Shown: positions 21,209-31,941 of the stretch, in pieces
Position numbering within the stretch: the first letter of the stretch is position 1
How the letters are laid out: each line of letters opens with the position of its first letter
Source of the DNA: Theocolax elegans
Lineage: Eukaryota; Arthropoda; Insecta; Hymenoptera; Cerocephalidae
Assembly: GCA_026168455.1 (NCBI GenBank)
Contig: CM047431.1
Coordinates: 13,318,183-13,382,182 of the forward strand
Direction of reading: 5' to 3'
DNA length: 64,000 nucleotides
Program-made: the position numbers and the translations under genes
Notes under the pieces: generated by a model
Told to the model about the DNA's origin: nothing
What the model saw: the letters and a program-made list of their open reading frames with translations, nothing else
Database searches by the model: none

Positions 21209-23673
21209 GGGGGTATCCTCATATAGATCGCGAAAAATGAAAACAAACTTTAGGAATTTTTTTAAAAGAAACTATTCAATATTTTTATTTGAAATTTTAT
21301 TTACGTAGTTGCTTATAGTTAGTAGAAACATAAAAAATTTGGATATATACATAATATTAATTAGGTGAGCCACGTAATCAAATTCAAGGTGAAGATATAT
21401 TTTTTTGGTCTCAATTGGCGCCATGTTTCGTTGTTGCTGTGTCATTCTGAAACATAAGAAACAAAGTTTTTAGACATTATTATACCAATTCCTCGTCCAT
21501 TTACCTAAATTTGAAATGTCAAAAAAAAGTTTGAAAAAATGGCGGACTTTTGAAAAAAAATTCATAAAAGTTATTATTGTGTTTATACTTGTATAAGGGC
21601 TTAAAGCCCGTTAATTTTCATAAATAAAAATAAAAAATAAAAAATATAAGTTTTTTTTTTATTATTGCAGAAAAGTTGGCGTAAGTGGCACTGGGCAATC
21701 CGATTTTGAACTCCAGGCACTTCATCATCTTCAAAACTGCATTGAATCCGTCGTTAAAAACTACGGTAGCTATATAAGCAGCAATTTCCACGGTCTTTGC
21801 GCCACAATGCAAGTGTTTTGGTGCTAAACGCCACACGAGCGCATTAAAACTCTCGTTCGCGTTTTGAGTGTAGCCACCTAAACATCTGTCCAATAAATCA
21901 TCTTTGGAAAGATCTTGGTAGATTGGAAAAAGGTGTTTTTGAACGTCCGGATGCAGTGGAGAAGGATGTTCATAAACGTTTGCTCCAATACATTGTGAGG
22001 CTTGCCATTCGCACCAACTGTCTACTCCAGCAGGGCACTTTTCGTGTTGCGGGTTCTCGTCAGTTGAACACATGTGGTAGTATGTTGCCATTATAGTTTT
22101 TTTCATGTCTTCAACGAAGTTAACATTTCTTCTAATCGCAAGTCCATAATAATTGGTTAACTTTTTGATGAGCGCATCGGTGAGTTTTCCTTTTCCGCCA
22201 AGTTTTTCACTTTTTTTCAAATTTCGTAAACGCGTACCCATTCGTTTCTGAACGTGTCCAATGCACTCGCATTTCTTCACAATGCAGTCTTTTCCATAAG
22301 GATTTATTTTAAGTATAGCCAAAAAAGTCTTGGAGTCACCATCGCCGATGTAAATAGTGTACATGACTCGGTAATACTCTTGCGATCTCAAAAACATTTC
22401 GACGACTGCATCGATCTCCATTTTGCCAGCGGATCCGTCGTGGTTTGCGCTGCATTCGTCTGTGTGCTCTTGATACCAGTCCAGATATTCTTGTGTCTTT
22501 TTTGTATTTATATGTTGCGCATGCTTGACATAACGTGCTTTTCACGACTAAATCAATAATTTTCCCGCTCTCGTATGCAATCAAAGTGGTGACACCAAGT
22601 TTTGATGAGAAACCACGCTTTTTCCACGATCCATCACCTGAAACTTTTAACTGTAGAAGTGGCCTGTCATTTTCTTCGTTGAGCTTCTTCTCCTCTTCAA
22701 TAGCACTTTGGCAACTACTCATAAAACAGATCTTCGACGCTTGATGTATATGCTCCAATATGCCATCATATGCCTTTTTACTTAATCCTTCACCAAAGTC
22801 CATCAAACTTGAGAATAAATTGAGGCCTTTCAAGCCTACACCTAAAAGTCTCATAACAAACACTGTTCTACGATTGACTTCGAAGCCGTTATTGATGAAA
22901 GGGCCAGAGTTCACTTGAGTGTCACCACATCTATACAAAATCACTAGTTTCCAACCGAGACCGCGATGCCCAACCTCCTTGAAATTCACCCGTCTTTTGC
23001 ATTTTCTGCAGTACAATAGTTCACTTAACACGGTAAAAACTGTCATAAACTCGATTATTTGGTACCGATAATCATAGTCAATCGAAACATTATCAGTAGA
23101 TGCTGCAGACAATTTTCAGGCACTTGCACTAGCACCTATTGGCTCGCCCGTTTCCGTTGTATGTTGGTTTCCTTGAAAAGAACGCTTGCGTTCTGATGCT
23201 CGATACCTCCCAGCCTTTTCACCTTTAGGGTAAGACGACATTTTGCACGCAAAACAGCAATGAACTAATCGACAGCTACGAGAATACTGAGCCAACAGTT
23301 GTAAAACTCTTCGAAATGAACCTATACTTAAGAAACCTATATTTCAGTTGGCTTAGACTGTAGTAATGCTCTTATTTACACAACTATACGCACTAATACA
23401 ACTAAAATTGGAATAGCATCTGCCACAGTACAATTGCGAAGCATCTCGAAGACCCAAACTCAGTGGGGCACCTATTGTATTCAAGCGCGTACCTGCCTAC
23501 CTGCGCCGCATTCCGGCAGCGCATCGCACAACTTTAAAGAAAATAGCCATAGCATCGAAACCGCTGCGAATTTCACTTTGAAATTTTAACAGCATACTAT
23601 TGACATGTTAACTATCGACTTATGTAATAAAAAAAAAATCGATTTTTCGATCGATCTGTACGAGGATACCCCC
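21209..23673 (-). mobile_element. Kolobok-type DNA transposon, copy 1 (2465 bp)
   Basis: Terminal inverted repeats begin GGGGGTATCCTC and continue imperfectly for at least 22 bp. Flanks are TTAA (21205-21208) and ATAA (23674-23677). The empty paralogous site GTATTAATACAG in unit 0 (20656-20667) shows the target had one TTAA, so the duplication is 4 bp. TTAA plus this transposase supports Kolobok. Confidence 0.85.
21618..23241 (-). pseudogene. Kolobok-type transposase, copy 1
   Basis: A DDE-like transposase on the - strand starting MSSYPKGEKAGRYR at 23241. An in-frame TGA lies near codon 42. The frame is then open through a CRKCKRRV zinc-like pair to the block VSGDGSWKKRGFSSKLGVTT, where the first catalytic Asp is expected, and DLVVKSTLCQAC. 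A frameshift near 22500 moves reading into the second frame. That frame has YTIYIGDGDSKTF (second acidic site), CECIGHVQKRMGTRLRN, a CPAGVDSWCEWQ cysteine block, and GGYTQNANESFNALVWRLAP with the likely catalytic Glu. The pattern GDGSW..RG, DGDS, NES is typical of the 'Mutator-like' domain used by Kolobok-type insect transposases; the family name is from memory. It is nonfunctional because of the stop and frameshift. Confidence 0.8.
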
Positions 23674-24016
23674 ATAATACAGTCCGCCTTACTGAGTTGT
23701 GAGGAATAGTCTTTGGCTTTTGGAGATCAATAAATCCATTTAACGTATAACTTGTAGTGTAAACAAGCAATAGATTCACGAATTTTCCAATAGTTGAAAA
23801 AATTCAAATTTTAAAATTATATGGCATTGGATCACAAAATGCTTTATATGGCAATATTCTGACGTTTAACACATTAGTTCTATGTAAGTGCGTTAGGGGT
23901 CTACCTGTTAAAATGTGGCACTTACTAATGTTTGCTATCGGTAGGGCATGTATACCCCATGTCTTCCTCGTCGGAATAGAGCTGTTTTTCAATATTTTTA
24001 TATTATATCATTCATC

Positions 24017-24083
24017 TGTATCTAGAGACGAGGTGCCTGGACTGTACTGATGAGCCCACCAGGCATACTCAGTGCGAAATACA
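24017..24083 (+). ncRNA. Hammerhead-like ribozyme, unit 2 (type III layout)
   Basis: Stem III TGTAT pairs with ATACA after GAA. The cleavage triplet is ATC (24020-24022). Stem I is TAGAG/CTGTA with one G-G mismatch; the cores are CTGATGA (24047-24053) and GAAA (24076-24079); stem II is GCCC/GTGC with a mismatch. Loop I (TGCCTGG) is complementary to loop II (CCAGGCA), a possible tertiary contact. Cleavage activity is inferred from the core only. Confidence 0.6.
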
Positions 24084-24224
24084 ATAAATTTTCATTTCCT
24101 TTCTTTCTTTTTTTCCGTTTTTTTAATTTTATACTACAATCAATTAAATTTTTTATTTTGACTTAGCTTGTCTTGGCCTTTTAAAAAACTCATCCTGTGA
24201 GGTATTTAAAGTGGCTGGTATTAA

Positions 24225-26689
24225 GGGGGTATCCTCATATAGATCGCGAAAAATGAAAACAAACTTTAGGAATTTTTTTAAAAGAAACTATTCAATATTT
24301 TTATTTGAAATTTTATTTACGTAGTTGCTTATAGTTAGTAGAAACATAAAAAATTTGGATATATACATAATATTAATTAGGTGAGCCACGTAATCAAATT
24401 CAAGGTGAAGATATATTTTTTTTGGTCTCAATTGGCGCCATGTTTCGTTGTTGCTGTGTCATTCTGAAACATAAGAAACAAAGTTTTTAGACATTATTAT
24501 ACCAATTCCTCGTCCATTTACCTAAATTTGAAATGTCAAAAAAAGTTTGAAAAAATGGCGGACTTTTGAAAAAAAATTCATAAAAGTTATTATTGTGTTT
24601 ATACTTGTATAAGGGCTTAAAGCCCGTTAATTTTCATAAATAAAAATAAAAAATAAAAAATATAAGTTTTTTTTTTATTATTGCAGAAAAGTTGGCGTAA
24701 GTGGCACTGGGCAATCCGATTTTGAACTCCAGGCACTTCATCATCTTCAAAACTGCATTGAATCCGTCGTTAAAAACTACGGTAGCTATATAAGCAGCAA
24801 TTTCCACGGTCTTTGCGCCACAATGCAAGTGTTTTGGTGCTAAACGCCACACGAGCGCATTAAAACTCTCGTTCGCGTTTTGAGTGTAGCCACCTAAACA
24901 TCTGTCCAATAAATCATCTTTGGAAAGATCTTGGTAGATTGGAAAAAGGTGTTTTTGAACGTCCGGATGCAGTGGAGAAGGATGTTCATAAACGTTTGCT
25001 CCAATACATTGTGAGGCTTGCCATTCGCACCAACTGTCTACTCCAGCAGGGCACTTTTCGTGTTGCGGGTTCTCGTCAGTTGAACACATGTGGTAGTATG
25101 TTGCCATTATAGTTTTTTTCATGTCTTCAACGAAGTTAACATTTCTTCTAATCGCAAGTCCATAATAATTGGTTAACTTTTTGATGAGCGCATCGGTGAG
25201 TTTTCCTTTTCCGCCAAGTTTTTCACTTTTTTTCAAATTTCGTAAACGCGTACCCATTCGTTTCTGAACGTGTCCAATGCACTCGCATTTCTTCACAATG
25301 CAGTCTTTTCCATAAGGATTTATTTTAAGTATAGCCAAAAAAGTCTTGGAGTCACCATCGCCGATGTAAATAGTGTACATGACTCGGTAATACTCTTGCG
25401 ATCTCAAAAACATTTCGACGACTGCATCGATCTCCATTTTGCCAGCGGATCCGTCGTGGTTTGCGCTGCATTCGTCTGTGTGCTCTTGATACCAGTCCAG
25501 ATATTCTTGTGTCTTTTTTGTATTTATATGTTGCGCATGCTTGACATAACGTGCTTTTCACGACTAAATCAATAATTTTCCCGCTCTCGTATGCAATCAA
25601 AGTGGTGACACCAAGTTTTGATGAGAAACCACGCTTTTTCCACGATCCATCACCTGAAACTTTTAACTGTAGAAGTGGCCTGTCATTTTCTTCGTTGAGC
25701 TTCTTCTCCTCTTCAATAGCACTTTGGCAACTACTCATAAAACAGATCTTCGACGCTTGATGTATATGCTCCAATATGCCATCATATGCCTTTTTACTTA
25801 ATCCTTCACCAAAGTCCATCAAACTTGAGAATAAATTGAGGCCTTTCAAGCCTACACCTAAAAGTCTCATAACAAACACTGTTCTACGATTGACTTCGAA
25901 GCCGTTATTGATGAAAGGGCCAGAGTTCACTTGAGTGTCACCACATCTATACAAAATCACTAGTTTCCAACCGAGACCGCGATGCCCAACCTCCTTGAAA
26001 TTCACCCGTCTTTTGCATTTTCTGCAGTACAATAGTTCACTTAACACGGTAAAAACTGTCATAAACTCGATTATTTGGTACCGATAATCATAGTCAATCG
26101 AAACATTATCAGTAGATGCTGCAGACAATTTTCAGGCACTTGCACTAGCACCTATTGGCTCGCCCGTTTCCGTTGTATGTTGGTTTCCTTGAAAAGAACG
26201 CTTGCGTTCTGATGCTCGATACCTCCCAGCCTTTTCACCTTTAGGGTAAGACGACATTTTGCACGCAAAACAGCAATGAACTAATCGACAGCTACGAGAA
26301 TACTGAGCCAACAGTTGTAAAACTCTTCGAAATGAACCTATACTTAAGAAACCTATATTTCAGTTGGCTTAGACTGTAGTAATGCTCTTATTTACACAAC
26401 TATACGCACTAATACAACTAAAATTGGAATAGCATCTGCCACAGTACAATTGCGAAGCATCTCGAAGACCCAAACTCAGCGGGGCACCTATTGTATTCAA
26501 GCGCGTACCTGCCTACCTGCGCCGCATTCCGGCAGCGCATCGCACAACTTTAAAGAAAATAGCCATAGCATCGAAACCGCTGCGAATTTCACTTTGAAAT
26601 TTTAACAGCATACTATTGACATGTTAACTATCGACTTATGTAATAAAAAAAAAATCGATTTTTCGATCGATCTGTACGAGGATACCCCC
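24225..26689 (-). mobile_element. Kolobok-type DNA transposon, copy 2 (2465 bp)
   Basis: Same length, same inverted repeats and same flanks (TTAA 24221-24224, ATAA 26690-26693) as copy 1, with only a few base changes. It arose by tandem duplication of the host unit together with the element, not by a second insertion. Confidence 0.87.
24634..26257 (-). pseudogene. Kolobok-type transposase, copy 2
   Basis: A near-identical duplicate of the transposase at 21618-23241. It has the same start, the same in-frame TGA after GASASA, and the same frameshift just after TYKYKKDT. Both open segments translate to the same residues as in copy 1. Shared lesions show the gene was already dead when the 3-kb unit was duplicated. 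Motifs and family are as for copy 1. Confidence 0.82.
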
Positions 26690-27032
26690 ATAATACAGTC
26701 CGCCTTACTGAGTTGTGAGGAATAGTCTTTGGCTTTTGGAGATCAATAAATCCATTTAACGTATAACTTGTAGTGTAAACAAGCAATAGATTCACGAATT
26801 TTCCAATAGTTGAAAAAATTCAAATTTTAAAATTATATGGCATTGGATCACAAAATGCTTTATATGGCAATATTCTGACGTTTAACACATTAGTTCTATG
26901 TAAGTGCGTTAGGGGTCTACCTGTTAAAATGTGGCACTTACTAATGTTTGCTATCGGTAGGGCATGTATACCCCATGTCTTCCTCGTCGGAATAGAGCTG
27001 TTTTTCAATATTTTTATATTATATCATTCATC

Positions 27033-27099
27033 TGTATCTAGAGACGAGGTGCCTGGACTGTACTGATGAGCCCACCAGGCATACTCAGGGCGAAATATA
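27033..27099 (+). ncRNA. Hammerhead-like ribozyme, unit 3 (best stem II)
   Basis: Stem II is a perfect GCCC/GGGC. Stem III TGTAT pairs with ATATA through one U-G wobble. The ATC triplet ends at 27038; cores are CTGATGA at 27063-27069 and GAAA at 27092-27095. The loop I/loop II complementarity is kept. Confidence 0.62.
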
Positions 27100-27386
27100 A
27101 TAAATTTCTTTTCCTTTCTTTCTTTTTTTCCGTTTTTTTAATTTTATACTACAATTAATGAAAATTCAAAAACTCATCCTGTGAGGTATTTAAAGCGGCT
27201 GGTAATACAGTCCGCCTTACTGAGTTGTGAGGAATAGTCTTTGGCTTTTGGAGATCAATAAATTCATTTATCGTATACAATAGTAAGTAATTTGTTTGAT
27301 ATATATTAATATTAAATAGAAGATGTTATATATATAAAGATGTTTGTAAAAAATGTTTATGTAAAATCATTAATAAAAGGTATAGC

Positions 27387-27416
27387 CTGATGAGGATGGA
27401 GGATATCAATCGAAAC
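27387..27416 (+). ncRNA. Hammerhead-like core, Penelope type, + strand
   Basis: CTGATGA (27387-27393) is followed by an 18-nt segment and GAAAC-GTC (27412-27419). Stem II is weak (GAT/ATC). The flanking bases match the - strand motif at 27743-27772. Such cores are known from the long terminal repeats of Penelope-like elements. Confidence 0.5.
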
Positions 27417-27742
27417 GTCGTCAAATAAATAAATTGGTTGGTTCATGGAAATCGGAAACGAACCCAACTATACTAAATTAAATAGAAATTATTTAATATC
27501 TATTTATAAGCTGATGTATAAGTAACCATTTGATGGTCATAAATTACTAAATGATATAATTATTAAACTCAATTCTTTGTAAGTTCATTACCTACTTATA
27601 CGTAAAGTGAAACGTACTTCGATAAATTATATGACAAAATTTATCATATAAATTCGTTCTATTCGTCCACGCAGTTGGTTCAAAAAGAGGCGTTTTTATC
27701 GATTTTCAGTGAACTAACCATTTAATTTATTTAATTGGCGAC

Positions 27743-27772
27743 GTTTCGATGGAAGTCCTCCATCCTCATCAG
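27743..27772 (-). ncRNA. Hammerhead-like core, Penelope type, - strand
   Basis: On the - strand CTGATGA-G is followed by the hairpin GATGGA-GGACT-TCCATC (6 perfect pairs) and GAAAC-GTC. It faces the + strand copy 330 bp to the left. An extra G after CTGATGA departs from the strict core. Confidence 0.55.
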
Positions 27773-27819
27773 GCTATACCTTTATGGAAACAATCACTTG
27801 TTACAGCATTTTACAATTT

Positions 27820-27821
<2 letters not shown>

Positions 27822-27850
<29 letters not shown>

Positions 27851-28640
27851 CTAAATATAATTACTCACTATTTGGTCAAATTAATGCACATATATGGCAT
27901 TTTTCATAATTTCCATGGTATCTCTAATGCGTCCCTCTATAATCAAAAGCACAAGCAAGTAGCAAAACATTAGTGTAAAAATTTGCACAAATATTGAGGT
28001 TATGTAACTTATTTTTACTTTTCTTCTCTGAATCGTACTTATATAACATCATAGAATTTATTTAATAAATAAATAAATGAATAAATAAATAAATAATTTC
28101 ATACAACACACAACACCAATTAAGCAAAAAGCAGTCAATATCAATAAGATTTATCACAAACAAAATTTGCTAGTCATATCACAGATAGTTGGTAAAGCTA
28201 TAATTCATATTCTTGCGACTCGTCATAATACACTTGTAGTACCTGTCAATTTGACCGCATTGAAGACTTAGACGTGTAGCAAAAATTTGAATATTAATAA
28301 ATTTTATACGAAATGCAATATCATTAATTAACATCAAACTTAAGTCTATAATATTAAAAAAAAAAAACTTTTTATAAATAAAACTAAAAAAAAAAAGTAA
28401 TTAATGAGCCCTTAACCATATAAATATTATTATTTGTACATTTAAAAAAATGTTAAAAAATTTTTTCCTTAAAAATGAATAATAATTCAGTCTATATTTA
28501 TTGCACTTTGTTCAATTATATTCACCAATCACAAATTAAAAATTAAATTTTGATTCTTTCCCGATTTCAAATTTATGCGCGTATTAATCAGTAATCGATT
28601 ACAGCGCTGATTATAATACTTATAATTAAATTTGAACTAA
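27822..28640 (+). repeat. Left inverted arm (~0.8 kb) of the Penelope/Helitron block
   Basis: The reverse complement of 35762-36775 apart from small indels. It runs from a TA microsatellite to CTTATAATTAAA at 28640. It contains AAATAAATG-type repeats and A/T runs and no gene. Confidence 0.85.
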
Positions 28641-28699
28641 TTGATCTACCATCCGTAGATAACCAGCATTATATTTTAATTACGTTCAAGAAAGAAAGA

Positions 28700-30031
28700 A
28701 GATCATTACAATTTGGACCGCAATTTGATTGATTAAGAATGTTATTGTAAAATTGGCTAAGATTTTTTGTGTCATCTTTTACGTAAGTACGTTTAAAAAC
28801 CTTGCAGAAAACGTTGGTTTCGTGTAACAGTCAAATTCAATTTTGTTATTATTTTTTATTAATAAAGTGTCTAAAAAATTGATTCTATTTTTATTCTCTA
28901 TTTCATGAGTAAAATTTAATTTGTCGTTATAAGAATTAAAAATATATAACATTTCATCGATTTTATCTGTAGGAATACATGTTATTATATCATCAACATA
29001 TAATAAAATATAGGTTCAAAACTAACTTTGTTCAAACAAGTACTCTCAAGATCTTCCATTACTATGTTAAGGAATAAACCAGACGTTGCTGCCCCCATTG
29101 GTAGGCCGTAAGTCTGCTTGAAAAATTTTGTTGTTCATTAGACAATCGGAGGCAATAATTATTTTATTTAATGGAATCCCTGATTTAGATAAACTTTGAT
29201 TATATCTTTTCTCGATACTGTTTTTTACTAAAGAACTTCCTACATTTGTATATAAAGATTGGACGTCTAGGCTTATAAGTGAGGAACCAGTCGGTATATC
29301 TACATCTTTGATTTTGTGTATAAACTCGAAACTATTTTTTATATGCGATTGTGGTTTTTTATACAATTTGAAAGAGTTTTATATAATTGTTTAGATAAAA
29401 ACTCTGTTGGTGATCCAGCCGTGGATACTATTGGCCTTAAGGGAACATTTTCTTTATGGATTTTAGGTAATCCATAGCATTTAGCTAATGATGTATTAGT
29501 TTGTGTACGGCGCGAAGGTTCATATTTCCTGTCTAAATAACCTTGGTTGTTCCATTTTTTGAGAAGTTTATAAGTACAATTTTGTAATGATTTTAATGGA
29601 TTTTTTGGAATAGATTTGTAAGTATCACTATCGGATAATAGTAAATCCATTTTGTTAAAATACTCCGGTTTATTCATAACTACAGCTGTACTTCCCGTAT
29701 CGACATATGTTATAATAATGTCCTTGTGGTGTTTTATAAATTCTTTGGATTCTTTATATTTATTCATTATAATTCTGTTTTTTATAGATATATGCTGAGT
29801 TTTTTCTTTCATATGTGCGTTTATATTGTCCACTAAATTTCGTTTCAAAGAGTCAGCAAATTGTTCATTAATATCGTTTGTAAAAATAAAATTTTCCAAA
29901 GACTTTATATAATTTATCGAAGTATTATTATTCTGAGAAAAAGGAATACTAAATTTAGGTCCTAGTGAAATTATGTCAATCACATTATTCGGTATTTCAA
30001 TATTTGTTAGATTTTTCACCCAACTGTCCAT
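28700..30031 (-). pseudogene. Penelope-like reverse transcriptase, - strand
   Basis: Reverse transcriptase of a Penelope-like element. From ATG 30031 the frame has an N-terminal helical region, then KCYGLPKIHKENVPLRPIVS (the Penelope hallmark) near 29430-29490. After a frameshift near 29340-29370 it continues with SLISLDVQSLYTNV (first catalytic Asp). A further frameshift leads to a TYGLPMGAATSG block near 29080-29120. The YVDD box near 29010 is damaged by a small deletion (FYY then out of frame), and a FSARF block closes the RT near 28790. No GIY-YIG domain follows on this strand; the sequence passes into the inverted arm. Dead copy. Confidence 0.88.
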
Positions 30032-30109
30032 GTTTGTGGTATTTGTTATTTCATTTTGAGTAGAGTTTCGGTTGTGTAGAATATCTAATTAAAAATAATT
30101 ATTCAAATG

Positions 30110-30629
30110 ATTTTATAGATAAATACATAAAAAAACGTCCCGTTATTTTAAATAATAAACCAAATAATCAAAATAGTAATGTAAGTATTAATATAAGCAA
30201 GTCCTCACTTTACCTTATTCGAAAGGTCTTTACGAGAAAATGTCTACTAATTTAAAAAAACACGGAATAAAAACTGTACCATGTGTAGAAAATAAATTAA
30301 ATAATATTATAATTAAAGGGGAAGACAGATCTGATAGAAATACGCAAAATAATGTGGTATACAAACTCAACTGCATAGACGGTAACGCATCTTACGTAGG
30401 ACAAACAAAGAGACAAATAAAAACGCGAATTAATGAACATAAAAGAAGTAAAAATTCTGTTGTTTTTCAACACGTACAGGACAATAAACATGACTTTGAC
30501 TGGAAAAACTTCAAAATTTTAGATAAAGAAGCAAATTATGGAAAACGAATTGCATCCGAAATGGTGCATATTAATTTACAAAAAAATTCTATCAACAAAC
30601 AAGAAGACTCCATTAAATTAAATAGATAG
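30110..30629 (+). pseudogene. Penelope-like GIY-YIG endonuclease domain
   Basis: The 129-codon frame from 30240 holds a GIY-YIG nuclease: VVYKLNCIDGNASYVGQTKR (the GIY and YIG elements as VYK and YVG), the conserved Arg in TRINEH, and a late ASEMVHI with the catalytic Glu. In-frame sequence upstream (30110-30239) reads as the linker from RT, so this is the 3' end of a Penelope ORF whose RT is missing. It ends at a natural stop, 30627-30629. The endonuclease nicks target DNA to prime reverse transcription. It is head-to-head with the - strand RT, so the two are separate copies. Confidence 0.87.
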
Positions 30630-30742
30630 TATTCGCACATTATATCTCAAATAAAAATGCGCTAAATTAAACGATTATATTTGTATACAAAGCTCGTGCG
30701 TCATAATAGAAAAAATGTAAACATTGATTGCTCGATTCATAC

Positions 30743-30750
30743 TATATAAA
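30743..30750 (+). promoter_or_regulatory. Possible TATA box of the Penelope terminal repeat
   Basis: TATATAAA stands alone in the ~370-bp gap after the GIY-YIG stop, upstream of the hammerhead-like core and the next RT. It fits a promoter in the element's terminal repeat, but no initiator is evident. Confidence 0.3.
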
Positions 30751-30997
30751 CGGTCGCAAATTCGTATACTTTACTTATATTGCCGAAATCTTTGTCGTAT
30801 ATACAACTCCGTTGACGTTTCCTTTGTGTATAATGAGGAAAAAGAAACGAAAATTTAAATTGAATTACGACTGGATATTTATACACAAATCGCGACATTA
30901 CATTAGAAGGTAACCTATTATTTTTCTTTCACTTATTGTTTATTTTGTATTATTCGAGATATATTTTAATCTTTTTGTGAATAATAAATTTTATAGT

Positions 30998-31026
30998 CTG
31001 AAGAGGGTGGCATTGACCACCGAAAC
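30998..31026 (+). ncRNA. Hammerhead-like core between two Penelope copies
   Basis: CTGAAGA-G, hairpin GGTGG-CATTGA-CCACC (5 pairs), then GAAAC-GTT. It sits between the GIY-YIG end of one + strand copy and the RT of the next, where the Penelope terminal repeat is expected. Stems I and III are not convincing. Confidence 0.55.
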
Positions 31027-31189
31027 GTTAGGTTACAAAAGGAAATGAATGTGTTAAAAAATTGTTTACTCATTCTTTCCTTTTTCACACTTGACTCGGG
31101 AAGATCGACAAATTTTCAATCAACCTAATGGAATAAACCACCGAGTGATAAAATCAAATCAACAACATGAATCCAAACGTATACAGTAC

Positions 31190-31941
31190 TGCCGAGAATT
31201 TATGGATTACCGAAACTACATAAAAAAGAATTTCCACTTAGGCCTATTGTTTCCTGTATTGGCAGTCCCACATACAAGCTATGTAAAACAATAGACAAAA
31301 TGATTTCAAACTGCATAAAGAGACCTAAATCTTATGTTAAAAATAGTATAGATTTAATAAATAAAATTAGCAACTGTGATATTCCCGATAATTATGTTTT
31401 GATTTCTTTAGATGTAGTGTCCTTATTTACCAACGTACCCGAAAATTTAGTGATTGATAGTATTGAAAAACGGTATCATCTTAAAAGAAAATTTTACAAT
31501 ATCTCATTAAATGATCTACTAGAAGGTATAAAATTTTTGCTACGTAATACGTATTTTTCTTGGGATAAAAAATATTATAGGTAAATTTTTGGCTCTCTCA
31601 TGGGTAATCCGATAAGCCCAACTTTTGCAGATTTGGTAATGACAGATTTAGAACAGGAGTGCTTAAATAATCTAGATTTTATACCGGTGTTTTACTACAG
31701 ATACGTAGATGATACAATAATGTGCATTTCTGAAAATAAGATAACTAAATTATTAGATGTATTCAATAATTATAACGCACGACTACAATTTACTCATGAA
31801 AAGGAAAAAACTGGTGCTATAAACTTTTTAGAGTTATCTTTAATTAGAAATAATCACAGTAAAAAAATAATTACGAACTGGTACAGGAAAGAAACATTTT
31901 CAGGTAGATTTTTACATTTTTTCACCCCGTTACATGCATGA
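31190..31941 (+). pseudogene. Penelope-like reverse transcriptase, + strand fragment
   Basis: A 5'-truncated RT beginning at RIYGLPKLHKKEFPLRPIVS. A frame change near 31290 leads to the 31300-31584 frame with LISLDVVSLFTNVPENLV (first Asp). After one stop at 31582 it continues to MGNPISPTFADLVM and an intact YRYVDDTIM active site (31697-31723), then INFLELSLIRN and WYRKETFSGRFLHF. It ends where Helitron sequence starts (~31925). It is the same family as, but a different copy from, the - strand RT, and follows the GIY-YIG plus ribozyme-like spacer in tandem. No endonuclease domain remains on it. Confidence 0.88.

Larger units (their letters stand above)
20482..27275 (+). repeat. Tandem array of ~547-bp hammerhead-bearing repeats
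   Basis: Core motifs CTGATGA occur at 20482, 21032, 24047 and 27063. The first spacing is 550 bp; the other two are 3015 and 3016 bp, which become 546-547 bp when the 2465-bp transposon plus its 4-bp duplication is subtracted. The units share a polypyrimidine tract with TTTCTTTC, CAGTCCGCCTTACTGAG, and a distal block ending at the ribozyme. A 62-codon frame recurs in each unit but is not protein-like. The last unit is cut off at ~27275. This is a satellite- or retrozyme-like arrangement. Confidence 0.85.

Noticed and set aside
22254..22559. 101-codon + strand ORF, duplicated at 25270
   Set aside because: Antisense to the Kolobok transposase; duplicated only because the unit is.
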